This document shows, in pieces, positions 1-9,105 of a DNA stretch of 64,000 nt (position 1 is the stretch's first letter; the number at the start of each line of letters is the position of its first letter). Both the position numbers and the translations under genes were made by a program. Origin of the DNA: Agapetus fuscipes (taxonomy: Eukaryota; Arthropoda; Insecta; Trichoptera; Glossosomatidae). The stretch lies in the NCBI GenBank assembly GCA_951799405.1, contig OX637332.1, forward strand, positions 30,480,832-30,544,831. Direction: 5' to 3'. The notes beneath the pieces were generated by a model. That model had not been told where the DNA came from, made no database searches, and worked only from the letters and a program-made list of their open reading frames with translations.

Positions 1-452
1 TTAGCTCCTAGAGAGTTCTGTCACTACACTATATAAGGAGCAAAATTGAGTGCACTAAGCCAGTGAGATAGTCGCCTTTGTTTTGAAGAGTGTAAGCGAT
101 ATTGAACTGTGAAAATAAAAGTTGTGTTACCAAAAGTGTTAAAAATAAATATAATTGGTAAAAATAAATTAAGTGCAAACAAAGATCCTGAGAGAAGACC
201 TGTATGTTTTAATTTAGAGACTTTTCGAACCAAAAACATTTCAATATATTGCATATTTTTTATTTATAACAAGATTATCTTAAAATATATTGTTGATGTT
301 TAGAAATGAACAGTAGACAATAAAAAGCGATGATTTCTTAGCTTTTTTTTGTTGCTTTGTGTGTATCGTTTCTTGTTTTCTATCGTTCCGGTCACTTGGT
401 GTTAGTAAACTGAATTTTCTCAAAAACACGTCACTGGAAATGTAAATGCATT
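1..452. other. AT-rich stretch, nothing recognised
   Basis: No repeat family, RNA gene or convincing coding sequence was recognised here. Short open frames on both strands lack any motif and have AT-rich, non-coding-like composition. Confidence 0.5.
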
Positions 453-568
453 ACTGTAACTGTAACTGTAACTCTGTCGCCAGAGCCTCTGCAGAGTTGC
501 CTCCATTTTTTCCTATCCTGACATACCTCTTTCAATTCCTTTATATCCATCACCTTTTTCATGCATTT
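453..568 (-). mobile_element. RTE-B LINE, 3' end fragment
   Basis: Read on the minus strand this is the end of the RTE-B reverse-transcriptase ORF (codons for a K-E-V-C-Q-D-R-K-K-W-R-Q-L-C-R-G like end) followed by GGCGACAGAGTTACAG and a (GTTACA)n tail at 453-474. Compared with the copy at 18099-18560 about 18 bp around the ORF stop is missing. Tails of short tandem repeats instead of poly(A) are typical of the RTE clade. Confidence 0.75.
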
Positions 569-791
569 GCATTTTCATGCAAACTGACATTGTAAAATGC
601 AATTTTCTAGGAACTACCGACAATAATTCGATGAATTGATGGTACGCAGTCACTCAACTTTATAAAAAATCAATATCTATAACGAATCAGCAGCGCTATG
701 TGTAGCGTATATTGCGGTGAGTTAAATATAACGAATTGATATATTGAAAAAAACATAGTGCTCAAAAACATGGCTATTCTGGATATGATGT

Positions 792-1022
792 TCCTTGACT
801 TATAGGTTGGCATGTGGCTGACCAGAAAATGGTTCACTTTGCCAATGTCACCCCTGTTTCAGGGAAGAGTTGCAGGGTGTATGTTCATTTGTGGTCTGGG
901 TTTTTATGTTGTAGGTTCACATGCGGCATGTACAAGCGCGATTTTGTAAGTGTTTGCTTGTGACAATGCATAAAATGCCAATTTCCAATGTTAAATATCT
1001 TTGCAACTTAGATTAGATTAGA
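792..1022 (+). mobile_element. RTE-A 3'-terminal module (copy 1)
   Basis: One of about 45 copies of a ~250 bp unit in this window. The consensus begins TCCTTGACTTATAGGTTGG, continues with GAGGCTGACCACCCATACTG and CACTTTGCCAATGTCACCCC, and ends GCAACTTAGATTATAGAT with a short tandem tail. The same unit forms the extreme 3' end of the RTE-A LINE at 59319-62760, so most copies are read as severely 5'-truncated RTE-A insertions. A SINE that shares the LINE tail is the alternative. Here the tail is AGATTAGATTAGAT. Confidence 0.8.
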
Positions 1023-1147
1023 TGGTGCCATCCATAGATAAGTATATTATAATGCTATGCCATCCATGGTCTAGATGGCCATCGATAGATCTTAGCGTAC
1101 CTATTTGATGTTAGGACGGAATAAAACATGGTGAAACATAATAAACA
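1023..1147. other. Spacer between module copies
   Basis: Contains short repeated words (CCATCCATAG, CCATCGATAG) but no recognised element. Confidence 0.4.
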
Positions 1148-1352
1148 GCTGACCACCCATACTGTAAAAAATGGTTCACTTTGCCAATGTCACCCCTGTT
1201 TCAGAGAAGAGTTGAAGGACTTATGTTCATTTAAGATTAGGTTTTACATTGTAGGTTCACATGCGGCATGTTTAAGCGCGAACTCAACGGTGTCTGCTTG
1301 TGGAAAAACATTTTATACAAATCTTAAATTTTGCAATTTAGATTATAGATGA
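1148..1352 (+). mobile_element. RTE-A 3'-terminal module, 5'-truncated
   Basis: Matches the module from GCTGACCACCCATACTG to GCAATTTAGATTATAGAT; the first ~30 bp are missing. The open frame running through it is accidental. Confidence 0.75.
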
Positions 1353-1796
1353 TAGAAATGTATTTTAATAGGCGAGATTATCCGGTTAAAATGACCATTT
1401 GGTCTTGTTTGGGTATAATGAACTTTCTGGATATAATGCTCTAGTCTTGTCTGGATATTATCGTCTTATAAAATAGGCTCTGGCTTTTGTGGTCTCATCT
1501 ACATTTTTGTCTTTTGTACATGTAATAGTTTGGTTTGTAGGTATATTATTTTACAAAATACTCACTTTAATTATTTTCATGAAATTTCTTTACTGACATT
1601 ATTGTTCTACATATATAATTGGAAAATTGCTTGAAAAATTAAACATTTATGGGAATCAATTATTTGTTAATGGTTTTGTAAAATATGCATATGGAATTTT
1701 TAATTTATTAACATGTTTCTTCGAGAAACCAATACAATTTTCATTTGAATTATTTGTATTGATTTCTTTTTAAGGTTTTGTTGTTTTTTTTATACT
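1353..1796. other. AT-rich, nothing recognised
   Basis: About 440 bp with no recognised repeat or gene. Two short related words (CTGGATATAATG, CTGGATATTAT) recur near 1435 and 1462. Confidence 0.4.
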
Positions 1797-1965
1797 TAAA
1801 TGTTATTATATTTTTTAGGGCTTGGTGGTTTACACAGTGGAAGTCCATTGTATATTAATTTAAAAACACACTGTTTCAATTCACTTATTATTTATTTTAA
1901 ATATGCCAAACGTTTTCGCCTAAAAAGGCATCCTCAGGAAAATGACAAATCAAAATTAAAATTCT
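1797..1965 (-). mobile_element. Penelope-like element end with hammerhead-type motif
   Basis: On the minus strand, 1938-1908 reads CTGAGGA, then stem II GCC-TTTTTA-GGC, then GAAAAC, i.e. the hammerhead ribozyme core with one deviation (CTGANGA expected; the G8 position fits and N is G). The same terminal sequence recurs at 36206-36419, including the flanking GGTGGTTTACACAGTG. Penelope-like retroelements are known to carry hammerhead motifs in their terminal repeats. No ORF is left. Confidence 0.6.
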
Positions 1966-2123
1966 CTTCTTCTTCCTCTCCCTTCACATTAAATAGACAA
2001 TATAATATTTATTAGGTATAAATGTAAAGTCCAATTAATAAAAAAAATAATTATAAATGTTTAAACAAATTGCAAAATGTATATTTGCGCTTACACATGC
2101 TGAATTTGTACTACCTATCAAAA

Positions 2124-2371
2124 GTTGGTGTTATGGCCGAGGGGGCCAAGTGGGCTAATCGTTCTAGCGTGTTTGGAATGGAATAACATTGGTTCGATCC
2201 CCGCTTGGGTCATTTGACCATAACTTTGACCCTGGTTCAAAAGATGTTATTGGGTAACTATTAATTAATAATTCATTAAAATAAACAATAATGAATTATT
2301 AGTTTCTGGCCAGGCAGAATAGGTTGGTGAATTGCATTCCTTTTCACAAATCTATTTAAAAAAAAAAAAAC
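2124..2371 (+). mobile_element. tRNA-derived SINE (class II tRNA-like head)
   Basis: The head at 2127-2212 resembles a Leu/Ser-type tRNA: an A-box-like ATGGCCGAGGGGGCCAAGTG at 2133-2152 and a B-box GGTTCGATCCC near 2192-2203. A ~150 bp AT-rich body follows, ending in a run of A at about 2358-2370. The acceptor ends do not pair like a functional tRNA, so this is a retroposed derivative, different from the SINE-M/SINE-D family. Confidence 0.65.
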
Positions 2372-2613
2372 TCTAATGAGTATAAAACCTGAAAACATTG
2401 CCACTCTTCTAAGAAACTAAGGGGGGCATTGGCAAAGTGAAAAAAATATTACAAAAAATAATATATAATGCTTAGAAATTAAGGCAACTTTGTCTATGGA
2501 CTACTGAAGAGTATAAAATATAATTACACTTTTTTTTTGTGTTTAATAATTGAGAAAGATTCAACCCTGGAAATTTTTAGGTACGCTCACACGGGTCGAG
2601 TGCGCATGCATTG
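2372..2613. other. Spacer, nothing recognised
   Basis: AT-rich, without recognised repeat or gene. Confidence 0.4.
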
Positions 2614-2846
2614 TCTATAATCTATAATCTAAGCGGCAAAGATATGCTAAAATTTAAGGCTCAGACAAACAGGTGCATATAGGTTCGCTATTAAACATTC
2701 TGCATGTGTGCATACAAATAAACAAACATGAATACAAGCCTTCCAACTCTTGCCGCCTTTCCCTGAAATCTGGTGGCATTGGCAGAAGCGAACCAATTTT
2801 TACAGCACGGTGGGTCAGCCTCATACCAACCTATCAGTCAAGGATC
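2614..2846 (-). mobile_element. RTE-A 3'-terminal module
   Basis: Minus-strand copy with a TCTATAATCTATAATCTAAG tail on the left and the CCAACCTATCAGTCAAGGA start on the right. It belongs to a subgroup (with 27036-27306 and 55693-55835) sharing CATATGAAATGCATGCC-like and CATGTAGGTTCGCGCC-like words. Confidence 0.8.
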
Positions 2847-2850
2847 AATA

Positions 2851-3023
2851 ATAATCTATAATCTAAGTTGCAGAGATATATATACATTTAAGGCTCTCAA
2901 ATGCATGCCCACAAACAAACACGTGTAGTTCGCGCTTACAAATGCTGAATGAGTACCTACTTACAAATAAAATCCAAATCTCAAATGAACATAAGTCCTA
3001 CAACTTTTGCCGACCTTCCCTGA
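2851..3023 (-). mobile_element. RTE-A 3'-terminal module, 5'-truncated
   Basis: Minus-strand copy starting five bases after the previous one, same orientation, truncated at CCGACCTTCCCTGACACAG. It gives a head-to-tail pair with 2614-2846. Confidence 0.8.
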
Positions 3024-3111
3024 CACAGCATTCAGTATATCTAGAAATAATTTAAGTTTTACTTTCATTTAAAAAAAAAATGCACGCCCCTTTTTTTTCT
3101 TTTTTTCGTCC

Positions 3112-3404
3112 GGTCGATCGCTCAGTTGGTAGAGTGCTTGCATTCCATGCCGAGAGCTAGGGCTCGAATCCCACCGAGGGGGTCTGAAATGATTTCCCGT
3201 TTCGGTGTTTATTTCAAACCGGAAATAAAAATACCGGCAAGATGTACTCAGCCTTCACAATAAATAATGATTACCAGCTCCCTCGGGAGCTGGGAAACCC
3301 CCACTTCAACTGAAGTGGTTTGCATGAGGCCGGCTTCCTAACCCGTTAAAATAAATAGGGCAAACGCAGGAAAGAACTTACACTATATGTGTAGCTTAGG
3401 TGTG
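3112..3404 (+). mobile_element. SINE-M: tRNA-derived SINE, single head
   Basis: Head 3112-3180 is tRNA-like: GATCGCTCAGTTGGTAGAG (A box), an anticodon-loop-like ATTCCAT (TCC in the anticodon position) and GGCTCGAATCCCACCG (B box). The body has TGATTTCCCGTTTCGGTG, then the conserved GGAGCTGGGAAACCCCCACT and the terminal TTACACTATATGTGTAGC. This is the longest single-head form and the probable parent of the two-headed SINE-D copies. Confidence 0.85.
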
Positions 3405-3476
3405 CTTTTTTATTGCTTGTATTTTGGAAACAGGATGAACTCAGTCGTCGTGCAGAGAGGATGTTCTCCTGAAGAC

Positions 3477-3775
3477 GTTAGACCATACCATATTGAAATC
3501 ACCGGTTCTCGTCTGATCACCGAAGCTAAGCAACATTGGTGACACTTGTGACTCGTAAATGGAAGGTTGTGGAGTCGGATCCCAGCGGAGCACAAAAAAA
3601 AAATATATCCAAATATACCATTTATATTTCCAAATATGCTCTTGGCTGGGTTGAAAAATTCATACAACCTTTACCAAAGACCGGTCACTAAAGAGGTCCA
3701 TCCAGCCTTACATCAACTGGGTCTTGCTTGAGTATTGGCGCTTTGTAGCGACGATCAAGCTCGTAAAACCACACC
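3477..3775 (+). mobile_element. SINE-D head with 5S rRNA-like 5' end fused to tRNA-Gln-like body
   Basis: 3477-3539 resembles the first ~63 nt of eukaryotic 5S rRNA: ACCATACCATATTGAAATCA, CCGGTTCTCGTCTGATCACC and the A-box-like GAAGCTAAGCAACATTGG. At 3540 the sequence switches inside GGTGACAC to the tRNA-Gln-like head seen complete at 24556-24630 and continues with its B-box region and SINE-D body (CTGGGTCTTGCTTGAG, GCGCTTTGTAGCGACGA). The 5S box C and the tRNA A box are both absent, so the head mixes one half of each promoter. The second tRNA head of SINE-D is also missing. Confidence 0.75.
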
Positions 3776-4130
3776 TTTGCGACACTCAACAAGTGTCATA
3801 GACCCCTAGGGTCTCTGAAAAGGATTTCTTTCAGGATTTAAAAAAAAATACTCTCCACTAGCTAGAAAAGAGTTCTGCCAGTGTGGACAGGACTCACCCG
3901 CCTAAGCACGCCCGTTGGTACAGTTGGTTTGTACACACGGTAATAGCGTGCTTCTGGCCGGTCTACCGACTACACAATGACCACTAGACTTAACGACCCC
4001 ACATAAAGGATCGGGCGATGGAGGCACGCGACGTTGACGACGCCTAATACGTCGCCCACCGCCTTGAGACATGGTGACCGCCAATAAAACATCGCTACTG
4101 TACAAAGCAATGACAACTCTAAAACGTTAC
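3776..4130. other. Unidentified, partly GC-rich stretch
   Basis: About 355 bp; 3900-4080 is clearly more GC-rich than the surroundings. No element or splice-flanked coding frame was recognised. Confidence 0.4.
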
Positions 4131-4143
4131 GTTTAGAACAGTG

Positions 4144-4449
4144 TGTCTTAACCTCTTTTCACCCATCGCCCCTGTTTGGAATTTTTGATTGTACAAAAAT
4201 AACATTGCGCTCCTCCAGTTCTTGTTTACCGTATACGCAAATCTTGTCAAATATGACTTTGTCATGCAGTTGTCTTATGAATCAAATTCTACACAATCTG
4301 AGCTAAGAAAAACCGTAAAACTCGATAATGTGAGAGTTCTTTTAAATATTTTTTAAATAAATTTCTTGTTTATATAAGACACATTGGTTCAGTACACATG
4401 CAAACATTGCTCATGTAAAAAAATCTCAATGGCGTATACGGTAAACAAG
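4144..4449. other. Interior of hAT-like element, left part
   Basis: AT-rich, no coding potential recognised. Confidence 0.4.
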
Positions 4450-4514
4450 AACTATGGCAGCGATTGATATAGGCTGGCTCCTGACTATCTGGTGGAACTA
4501 ACGAGGAGAACCTG
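4450..4514 (+). pseudogene. L2-like LINE 3' ORF remnant, left piece
   Basis: In frame, 4483-4514 reads R-L-A-P-D-Y-L-V-E-L-T-R-R-T, which matches the A-P-x-Y-L-x-E-L segment before the GDRAF motif of non-LTR reverse transcriptases. The ORF is cut by the Gypsy insertion and continues at 7813. The four bases CCTG at 4511-4514 are duplicated after the Gypsy element. Confidence 0.6.
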
Positions 4515-4778
4515 TGTGAGGGTTTTTCCTCTCTGTCCTGCTGATTGACACAATTAATAATATAACATACACACTTTAATATGTTTACTTTTATTTCTTT
4601 CACAATGTATACACAATTAACTACAGCACAATAATATTCTTTATTCTTAATTCCACAGGCTTGTGGCTATCCCGCCAGGCAAGCTTTTTTTCTCCTTCTA
4701 TATTCTTTTGTTTTCCTTTTCATTCAAATTCAAATCTCATGTTCCATTTTACCTAACAAACAAATCCATCTCGTTACA
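4515..4778 (-). repeat. Gypsy 3' LTR
   Basis: 264 bp, TG...CA ends, near-identical to 7545-7808; the visible difference is AACTACAGC here against AACAACAGC there. Confidence 0.9.
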
Positions 4779-4797
4779 ATACACCTCCTTCCTCTCA
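4779..4797 (-). promoter_or_regulatory. Gypsy polypurine tract
   Basis: On the coding strand this reads GAGAGGAAGGAGGTGTAT directly before the 3' LTR, the expected position and composition of the plus-strand primer. Confidence 0.65.
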
Positions 4798-5423
4798 TAA
4801 AAAAAAAAACATTCCCAATTTTTTTTTTTTCTTTTACAATGAGTAAATAATGTATCATAATGCTCAGCCGGCGCCACATATTTTGTTTTATTTTAAGGAT
4901 AAATTTCAAAAATATGAAAATAAAAAAAAACCTGTTTCTGATACATTATTCAGTCATTAATACATTTTTTAACAATACCAATTATTTTCATACTAAAATT
5001 AATATATTTTTTTTTTTAACACAAATTTCATATTCAATATTTTAAACAAATATTTGTTTTTTTTTTTTAAATACTTAATTCAACAATTCAAAATAATCAA
5101 ATAACAATACATAATAAACATTCACCAGTTTATTAATCAATTCATTAAAATAACTTTTTTTTTTTTTTTAAACATGTATCACATCTTTCCCAATATTTAA
5201 ATTTATTTCAAATTTATTTTTCATTAATAAATTTATCAGTCCATCAATTTTTTTTAAAAACTTTACCTTCATATGTAATACTTTGTTTAATTTATGTTTC
5301 ATACCTTCATTCATGCAATGTTTCATAATTCATTCTTTCACTGATCACTTTTATATCAACTTTCACCGTATCATTCATCACCTCAAATTTTTCATACACA
5401 TGAAAATATGTTTTTTTTTTTTT
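4798..5423. other. AT-rich non-coding interior of the Gypsy element
   Basis: About 630 bp between integrase and 3' LTR, full of T- and A-runs. No envelope-like ORF is visible. Confidence 0.6.
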
Positions 5424-6314
5424 TTAATCTAATTTGATTATGTCCTTGATGTGATATTTATTTATAACATTTGTGTCTATATCTTTTAATACATAGACTA
5501 TCTTGCTAACTTTCTTTTCTATTCTGGCTTTGACAAATTTTGGAGCCAACTTTGTACAGAAGTATTTCCCTGCATTTGATTGTATGAAATTTTTACGCCA
5601 TACAATATCCCCTTGATCATAGACACGATTTGATCTACCTTTATTATAATAATTTGCATTTTTATTATATGCATCCCATAAATTTTCTGTTACAATTTTG
5701 TATAATATGTTTAATTCCTTCATTTTATCTTTATGCATATCTCTATATTTATCTAATTCTTCCTTTGATTCTATTTCATCATTTACTATTTCACCATGAA
5801 TTTCACCATTTAGTACAATCTCCCTACCTCTTGCTAATACATTAGGTGTGTATCCTGTTGCTAAATTGACTGTATTATTTATTATGCTTTGTACTGAATC
5901 TAAGAAAGTATCCCATTTTCTTTGTTCATTTTCAACAAAAATAGCTAATGTGTATCCTATTGTTCTATTATATGTCTCTACATTATTGCACATGGGAGTA
6001 TATAAAGTTGTATAAAATATTTTCTGTACTCCATATGAGTACATAAAATCTTTAAATGCATTAGACTTTAAATTCTTTCCATTATCTGTTATTATCGTTT
6101 GCGGTACTCCTTCTGTTAAAAATATTTTATTTTCTATTAATTTTACTATTTCTTCTGTAGTAGCTCTTCTTAAAGGAAATAACCAACAATATTTGGTAAA
6201 AACATCTATTGTTGATAATATATGTATATAACCTGTACTTGATTTTGGTAATGGTCCTATCAAATCAATACTCAGCATTTTTAACGGTCTATCCACTCTT
6301 TTTCTATTTTCCAT
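5424..6314 (-). CDS. Ty3/Gypsy integrase, N-terminally shortened
   Basis: 296 codons. The retroviral-type integrase core starts almost at the N-terminus: D in S-I-D-L-I-G-P (~residue 17), D in T-D-N-G-K-N (~98), and E in N-N-V-E-T-Y (~134). The second D and the E are separated by 35 residues, the DD35E spacing, so all three catalytic residues are present. The HHCC zinc domain that normally precedes the core is missing, which places the deletion junction just upstream. A C-terminal part with V-Y-D-Q-G-D-I-V-W resembles the usual GDxVW segment of Gypsy polyproteins. The ORF overlaps the end of gag by ~11 bp in another frame. Confidence 0.85.
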   Translation of the reverse strand: MENRKRVDRPLKMLSIDLIGPLPKSSTGYIHILSTIDVFTKYCWLFPLRRATTEEIVKLIENKIFLTEGVPQTIITDNGKNLKSNAFKDFMYSYGVQKIFYTTLYTPMCNNVETYNRTIGYTLAIFVENEQRKWDTFLDSVQSIINNTVNLATGYTPNVLARGREIVLNGEIHGEIVNDEIESKEELDKYRDMHKDKMKELNILYKIVTENLWDAYNKNANYYNKGRSNRVYDQGDIVWRKNFIQSNAGKYFCTKLAPKFVKARIEKKVSKIVYVLKDIDTNVINKYHIKDIIKLD

Positions 6315-7026
6315 TTTTTATAAAACAATTTCTTTCCACATGTCCTCTTTTATTACAAAAGTGGCATACTATATTATTTGTGAAACTTCTACATTTATTC
6401 TGTATGTAATCTAATTTTCTATTTTTAGTCCAACAATCTATTTCATCATGTCCTAATTTATTACAAAAATTGCATTTTTGCATTACATTTTTCTCTTCTG
6501 TGTCATTCATTACATTTAAATTCTTACATTCATTAAATTTTATAAATGATTCAAACTTGCTACATATTGTAGATAATTCCTCTGTATTTTTAATTTCAGA
6601 TGTTGTCAGTAAAGTTGCATATTTTTCTGACAATCCATGAATTATTATGTCCATAAGTTCTTTATCATGCATTCTTTTATTTAATAAATTATTTTTGGAT
6701 TTGACCTTTAAAATATAAACAGATGCATTATCATGACCTTGTACCATATTTAAAATTTCTAACTTAAGATTCCTTTGAAAGTCATATTTTTCAAATTGTT
6801 GTAAGAATTTGGTTTTAAAAATTTTCCAATCAAATTCACAGTTAATTGCTCTGTACCAAGTTAACGGAAAATCTGTTAAAAATATAGGCATACACTCTAC
6901 CAAATAATCTAATTTTAATTTGTAGACTTTGGCTAATTCTTCTAATCTTATTATAAATTCATTTGGTTCACTTTCACCATTAAAAGATATTTTTAATTTG
7001 AGAGGATCAAAATTTATGGACTCCAT
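6304..7026 (-). CDS. Ty3/Gypsy gag (capsid and nucleocapsid)
   Basis: 240 codons. The N-terminal two-thirds looks like the retrotransposon capsid fold (P-L-T-W-Y-R motif near residue 54, F-L-Q-Q-F-E-K-Y near 73). Two CCHC zinc knuckles follow near residues 183 (C-N-F-C-N-K-L-G-H-D-E-I-D-C) and 220 (C-H-F-C-N-K-R-G-H-V-E-R-N-C). The frame closes 6 codons after the second knuckle, where the deletion that removed protease to RNase H brings in the integrase. The start used is the first ATG downstream of the 5' leader. Confidence 0.8.
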   Translation of the reverse strand: MESINFDPLKLKISFNGESEPNEFIIRLEELAKVYKLKLDYLVECMPIFLTDFPLTWYRAINCEFDWKIFKTKFLQQFEKYDFQRNLKLEILNMVQGHDNASVYILKVKSKNNLLNKRMHDKELMDIIIHGLSEKYATLLTTSEIKNTEELSTICSKFESFIKFNECKNLNVMNDTEEKNVMQKCNFCNKLGHDEIDCWTKNRKLDYIQNKCRSFTNNIVCHFCNKRGHVERNCFIKNGK

Positions 7027-7544
7027 TGTGTTACTTTCTAAATCCTTTTTATTATTTATTTTTTAGATTTCGTCATTTGCTGTAAATTTTCAATTTATGC
7101 AATTCAAAAAATCATTTCATTGAAAAAAATTTTTTCATACAAATTAAATATAACATCATCTATATATATTTATCTAAACTGATTTGAAACAAACTGGTTC
7201 ATATCCATTCTTCATTCTCCCGCGACGTTCGATTTTTGAATTTCCATTCTTCTGAACGTAGTGTAGGTAGTTTGAATTCTCTCACCTTCAATATTTTCAA
7301 ACAGCGTTTCAAATCTTGTAATTTCTTGTTGTTAATTGTATAAGTCTATGTCTTCACTAGCTTTTAAACGTGTTGATGCTTTCCATTATGCTTTCACAAC
7401 CATAAATCTGTCCAATTTTAATCATTTCATATATTGTTTTGAATGTCATTTATTGGAATCGAATGTCATTTGTTTTTGTTTGTGAAAAATTTTCTTCATA
7501 GGAATTTCATGTACAGATTTTTTCTTTTACGTTGGGCGCCAAAA
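7027..7544 (-). promoter_or_regulatory. Gypsy 5' leader with primer-binding site
   Basis: About 520 bp leader. Next to the 5' LTR the coding strand reads TTTTGGCGCCCAACG (7544-7530); TGGCGCCCAAC is a tRNA 3'-end complement (starts TGG), placed 3 bases inside the LTR. I do not assign the tRNA. Confidence 0.7.
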
Positions 7545-7808
7545 TGTGAGGGTTTTTCCTCTCTGTCCTGCTGATTGACACAATTAATAATATAACATAC
7601 ACACTTTAATATGTTTACTTTTATTTCTTTCACAATGTATACACAATTAACAACAGCACAATAATATTCTTTATTCTTAATTCCACAGGCTTGTGGCTAT
7701 CCCGCCAGGCAAGCTTTTTTTCTCCTTCTATATTCTTTTGTTTTCCTTTTCATTCAAATTCAAATCTCATGTTCCATTTTACCTAACAAACAAATCCATC
7801 TCGTTACA
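7545..7808 (-). repeat. Gypsy 5' LTR
   Basis: 264 bp, TG...CA ends, partner of 4515-4778. On the coding strand it carries the transcription start and polyadenylation signals; these could not be located by eye with confidence. Confidence 0.9.
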
Positions 7809-7812
7809 CCTG

Positions 7813-8163
7813 TTTAAATGAAAGTGGAGTGACACTGATATCTCGCTGATTTAATCGAACCAGTCACCCTCGGCAAAAAAAGCCCAACACTGCGCTCGGC
7901 TGAAACTGGAGCCAAATCAAAGAATGAAGAACCGATAAGAAGAGTTTACACAATGTTTGGAGAGCGTGCATTTGCAGTTGCTGGTCCTCTTGCCTGGAAC
8001 TACCTGCCACATCATGTGAGAGAGCTAGAGGACCATGGAAAGTTCCGGAAAGCACTGAAGACTAGCAAATTTCTGGCATCATTTGCACAAGCGCCCTTGG
8101 AATGACTACATCACGAAACGGCGCTATAAAAAATCATCAACTCATCATCGTCATCATCAGCTG
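7813..8163 (+). pseudogene. L2-like LINE 3' ORF remnant, right piece and 3' end
   Basis: Continues 4450-4514 across the Gypsy element. A frame reads F-G-E-R-A-F-A-V-A-G-P-L-A-W-N-Y-L-P, the GDRAF...AGP...WN motif at the C-terminus of CR1/L2-type reverse transcriptases. It ends with AAGCGCCC...AAACGGCGCTATAAA, the hairpin-like 3' end of that group, and a CATCATCGTCATCATC tail. Several in-frame stops are present. Confidence 0.7.
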
Positions 8164-8164
8164 G

Positions 8165-8420
8165 GTCATGTGCTAGTCTGTTGGAGTTGCCGAAAAAACA
8201 GTCATGCACAGTCTTCGGGAACCGCTCTTTCCGTGTTGCCGGGCCAGCGGCATGGAATGCTGTCCCAGAGAGGCTGAGAGTCCAGGAAGATGAGACAGCC
8301 TTCAGGAAGATGCTCAAAGCATTCTTGCTTTCCCGCTAGAGCCCACATGCGCCTTTGTAGTGATGTAAATCACAAAAAGGCGCATATAAATCTAGATTAT
8401 GAATATTATTATTTAAATAA
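8165..8420 (+). pseudogene. Second L2-like LINE 3' end
   Basis: A frame reads V-F-G-N-R-S-F-R-V-A-G-P-A-A-W-N-A-V-P, the same C-terminal motif, then a stop and a GCGCCTTTGTAGTGATG...AAAGGCGCATATAAA 3' end. It lies head-to-tail behind the previous copy, and the two differ in sequence, so they are separate insertions. Confidence 0.7.
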
Positions 8421-8631
8421 CTTAATAATTATTAAATAATGTATGAAGGGGAATTTAACTAGACACGTGATTTCCAAAAAAAAAACACAATTAAAAAACA
8501 CAAAAACAGGGAGGGGGGGTAGACCCAGTTTTTCATGGAACTATTGCCCCATCGACTTATCGCACCAACCATCCCTACGTAATTTTCACCCGTTTAAAGG
8601 CCAAAACTCCCCCACAAGTTGGGAATCACTG
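8421..8631. other. Interior of hAT-like element, right part
   Basis: No gene. Includes G- and A-rich runs and the right terminal repeat CAAGTTGGGAATCACTG. Confidence 0.4.
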
Positions 8632-8716
8632 GTTTAGACTCGGCCAAAAAATACAGGAGATGCCACGAATAGTCGAAAACCAATAAATCATTATTGTGAA
8701 TATCGATAAGTTTCCA

Positions 8717-8950
8717 TCATTCTATAATCTATGTAATCTAAGTTGCACAGATATAATAACATTTAAAATTCATATTAAAATGCATTCCCACAAGCACACA
8801 CGTATAAGTTCGCGTTTAGACTCAAATCTCAAATGAACATAAGCACTGCAAGTTTTCCCGACCCTCCCTGAAGCAGGGGTGACATTGGCAAAGTGAACTA
8901 TTTTTTACAGTATGAGTGGACAGCCTCATACCTACCTACAACTAAGGAAT
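8717..8950 (-). mobile_element. RTE-A 3'-terminal module
   Basis: Minus-strand copy from TCTATAATCTATGTAATCTA to CCTACCTACAACTAAGGAAT. Confidence 0.8.
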
Positions 8951-9039
8951 GCAAACACTTATTTACAGTTCACAATATAAAACAAAAAATCACTAAGAAA
9001 ATCAATAAAATTGTAATCTACAAAACATCTAGATGAATT

Positions 9040-9105
9040 ATAGGTTGGTATGAGGCTGACCACCCATACTGTAAAAATGGTTCACTTTGCCAATGTCACC
9101 CCTTT
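9040..9105 (+). mobile_element. RTE-A module, 5' fragment
   Basis: Only the first ~65 bp of the module (TATAGGTTGGTATGAGG to AATGTCACCCC), broken by the next SINE fragments. Confidence 0.7.

Larger units (their letters stand above)
4515..7808 (-). mobile_element. Ty3/Gypsy element with internal deletion (gag and integrase only)
   Basis: Two 264 bp LTRs (4515-4778 and 7545-7808, TGTGAG...GTTACA) bound a 2766 bp interior and are flanked by CCTG on both sides (4511-4514, 7809-7812), a 4 bp target duplication as expected for Ty3/Gypsy. The coding strand is minus, so the 5' LTR is the right one. Only gag (6304-7026) and an integrase (5424-6314) remain; protease, reverse transcriptase and RNase H are absent. 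The LTRs differ at one base that I could see, so the copy is young and was probably mobilised in trans. Confidence 0.88.
4131..8639 (+). mobile_element. hAT-like element with nested insertions
   Basis: The outer ends are CAGTGTGTCTTAAC at 4139 and GTTGGGAATCACTG ending 8631 (reverse complement CAGTGATTCCCAAC). They are flanked by GTTTAGAA (4131-4138) and GTTTAGAC (8632-8639), a 7/8 match to an 8 bp duplication as hAT transposases make. No transposase is left. Removing the nested Gypsy element leaves ~1.2 kb, mostly L2-like LINE 3' ends, so this is at best a non-autonomous composite. The terminal repeats are short and imperfect; the duplication is the main support. Confidence 0.5.

Noticed and set aside
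2127..2212. Functional tRNA-Leu/Ser gene
   Set aside because: Acceptor stem is not complementary; followed by a SINE-like body and A-rich end.
3477..3539. 5S rRNA gene
   Set aside because: Only the 5' half of 5S is present, diverged, with no box C, and it runs into SINE sequence.
3902..4105. 67-codon Arg-rich minus-strand frame in a GC-rich patch
   Set aside because: No recognisable domain, no splice context, and no second copy; left as unassigned sequence.
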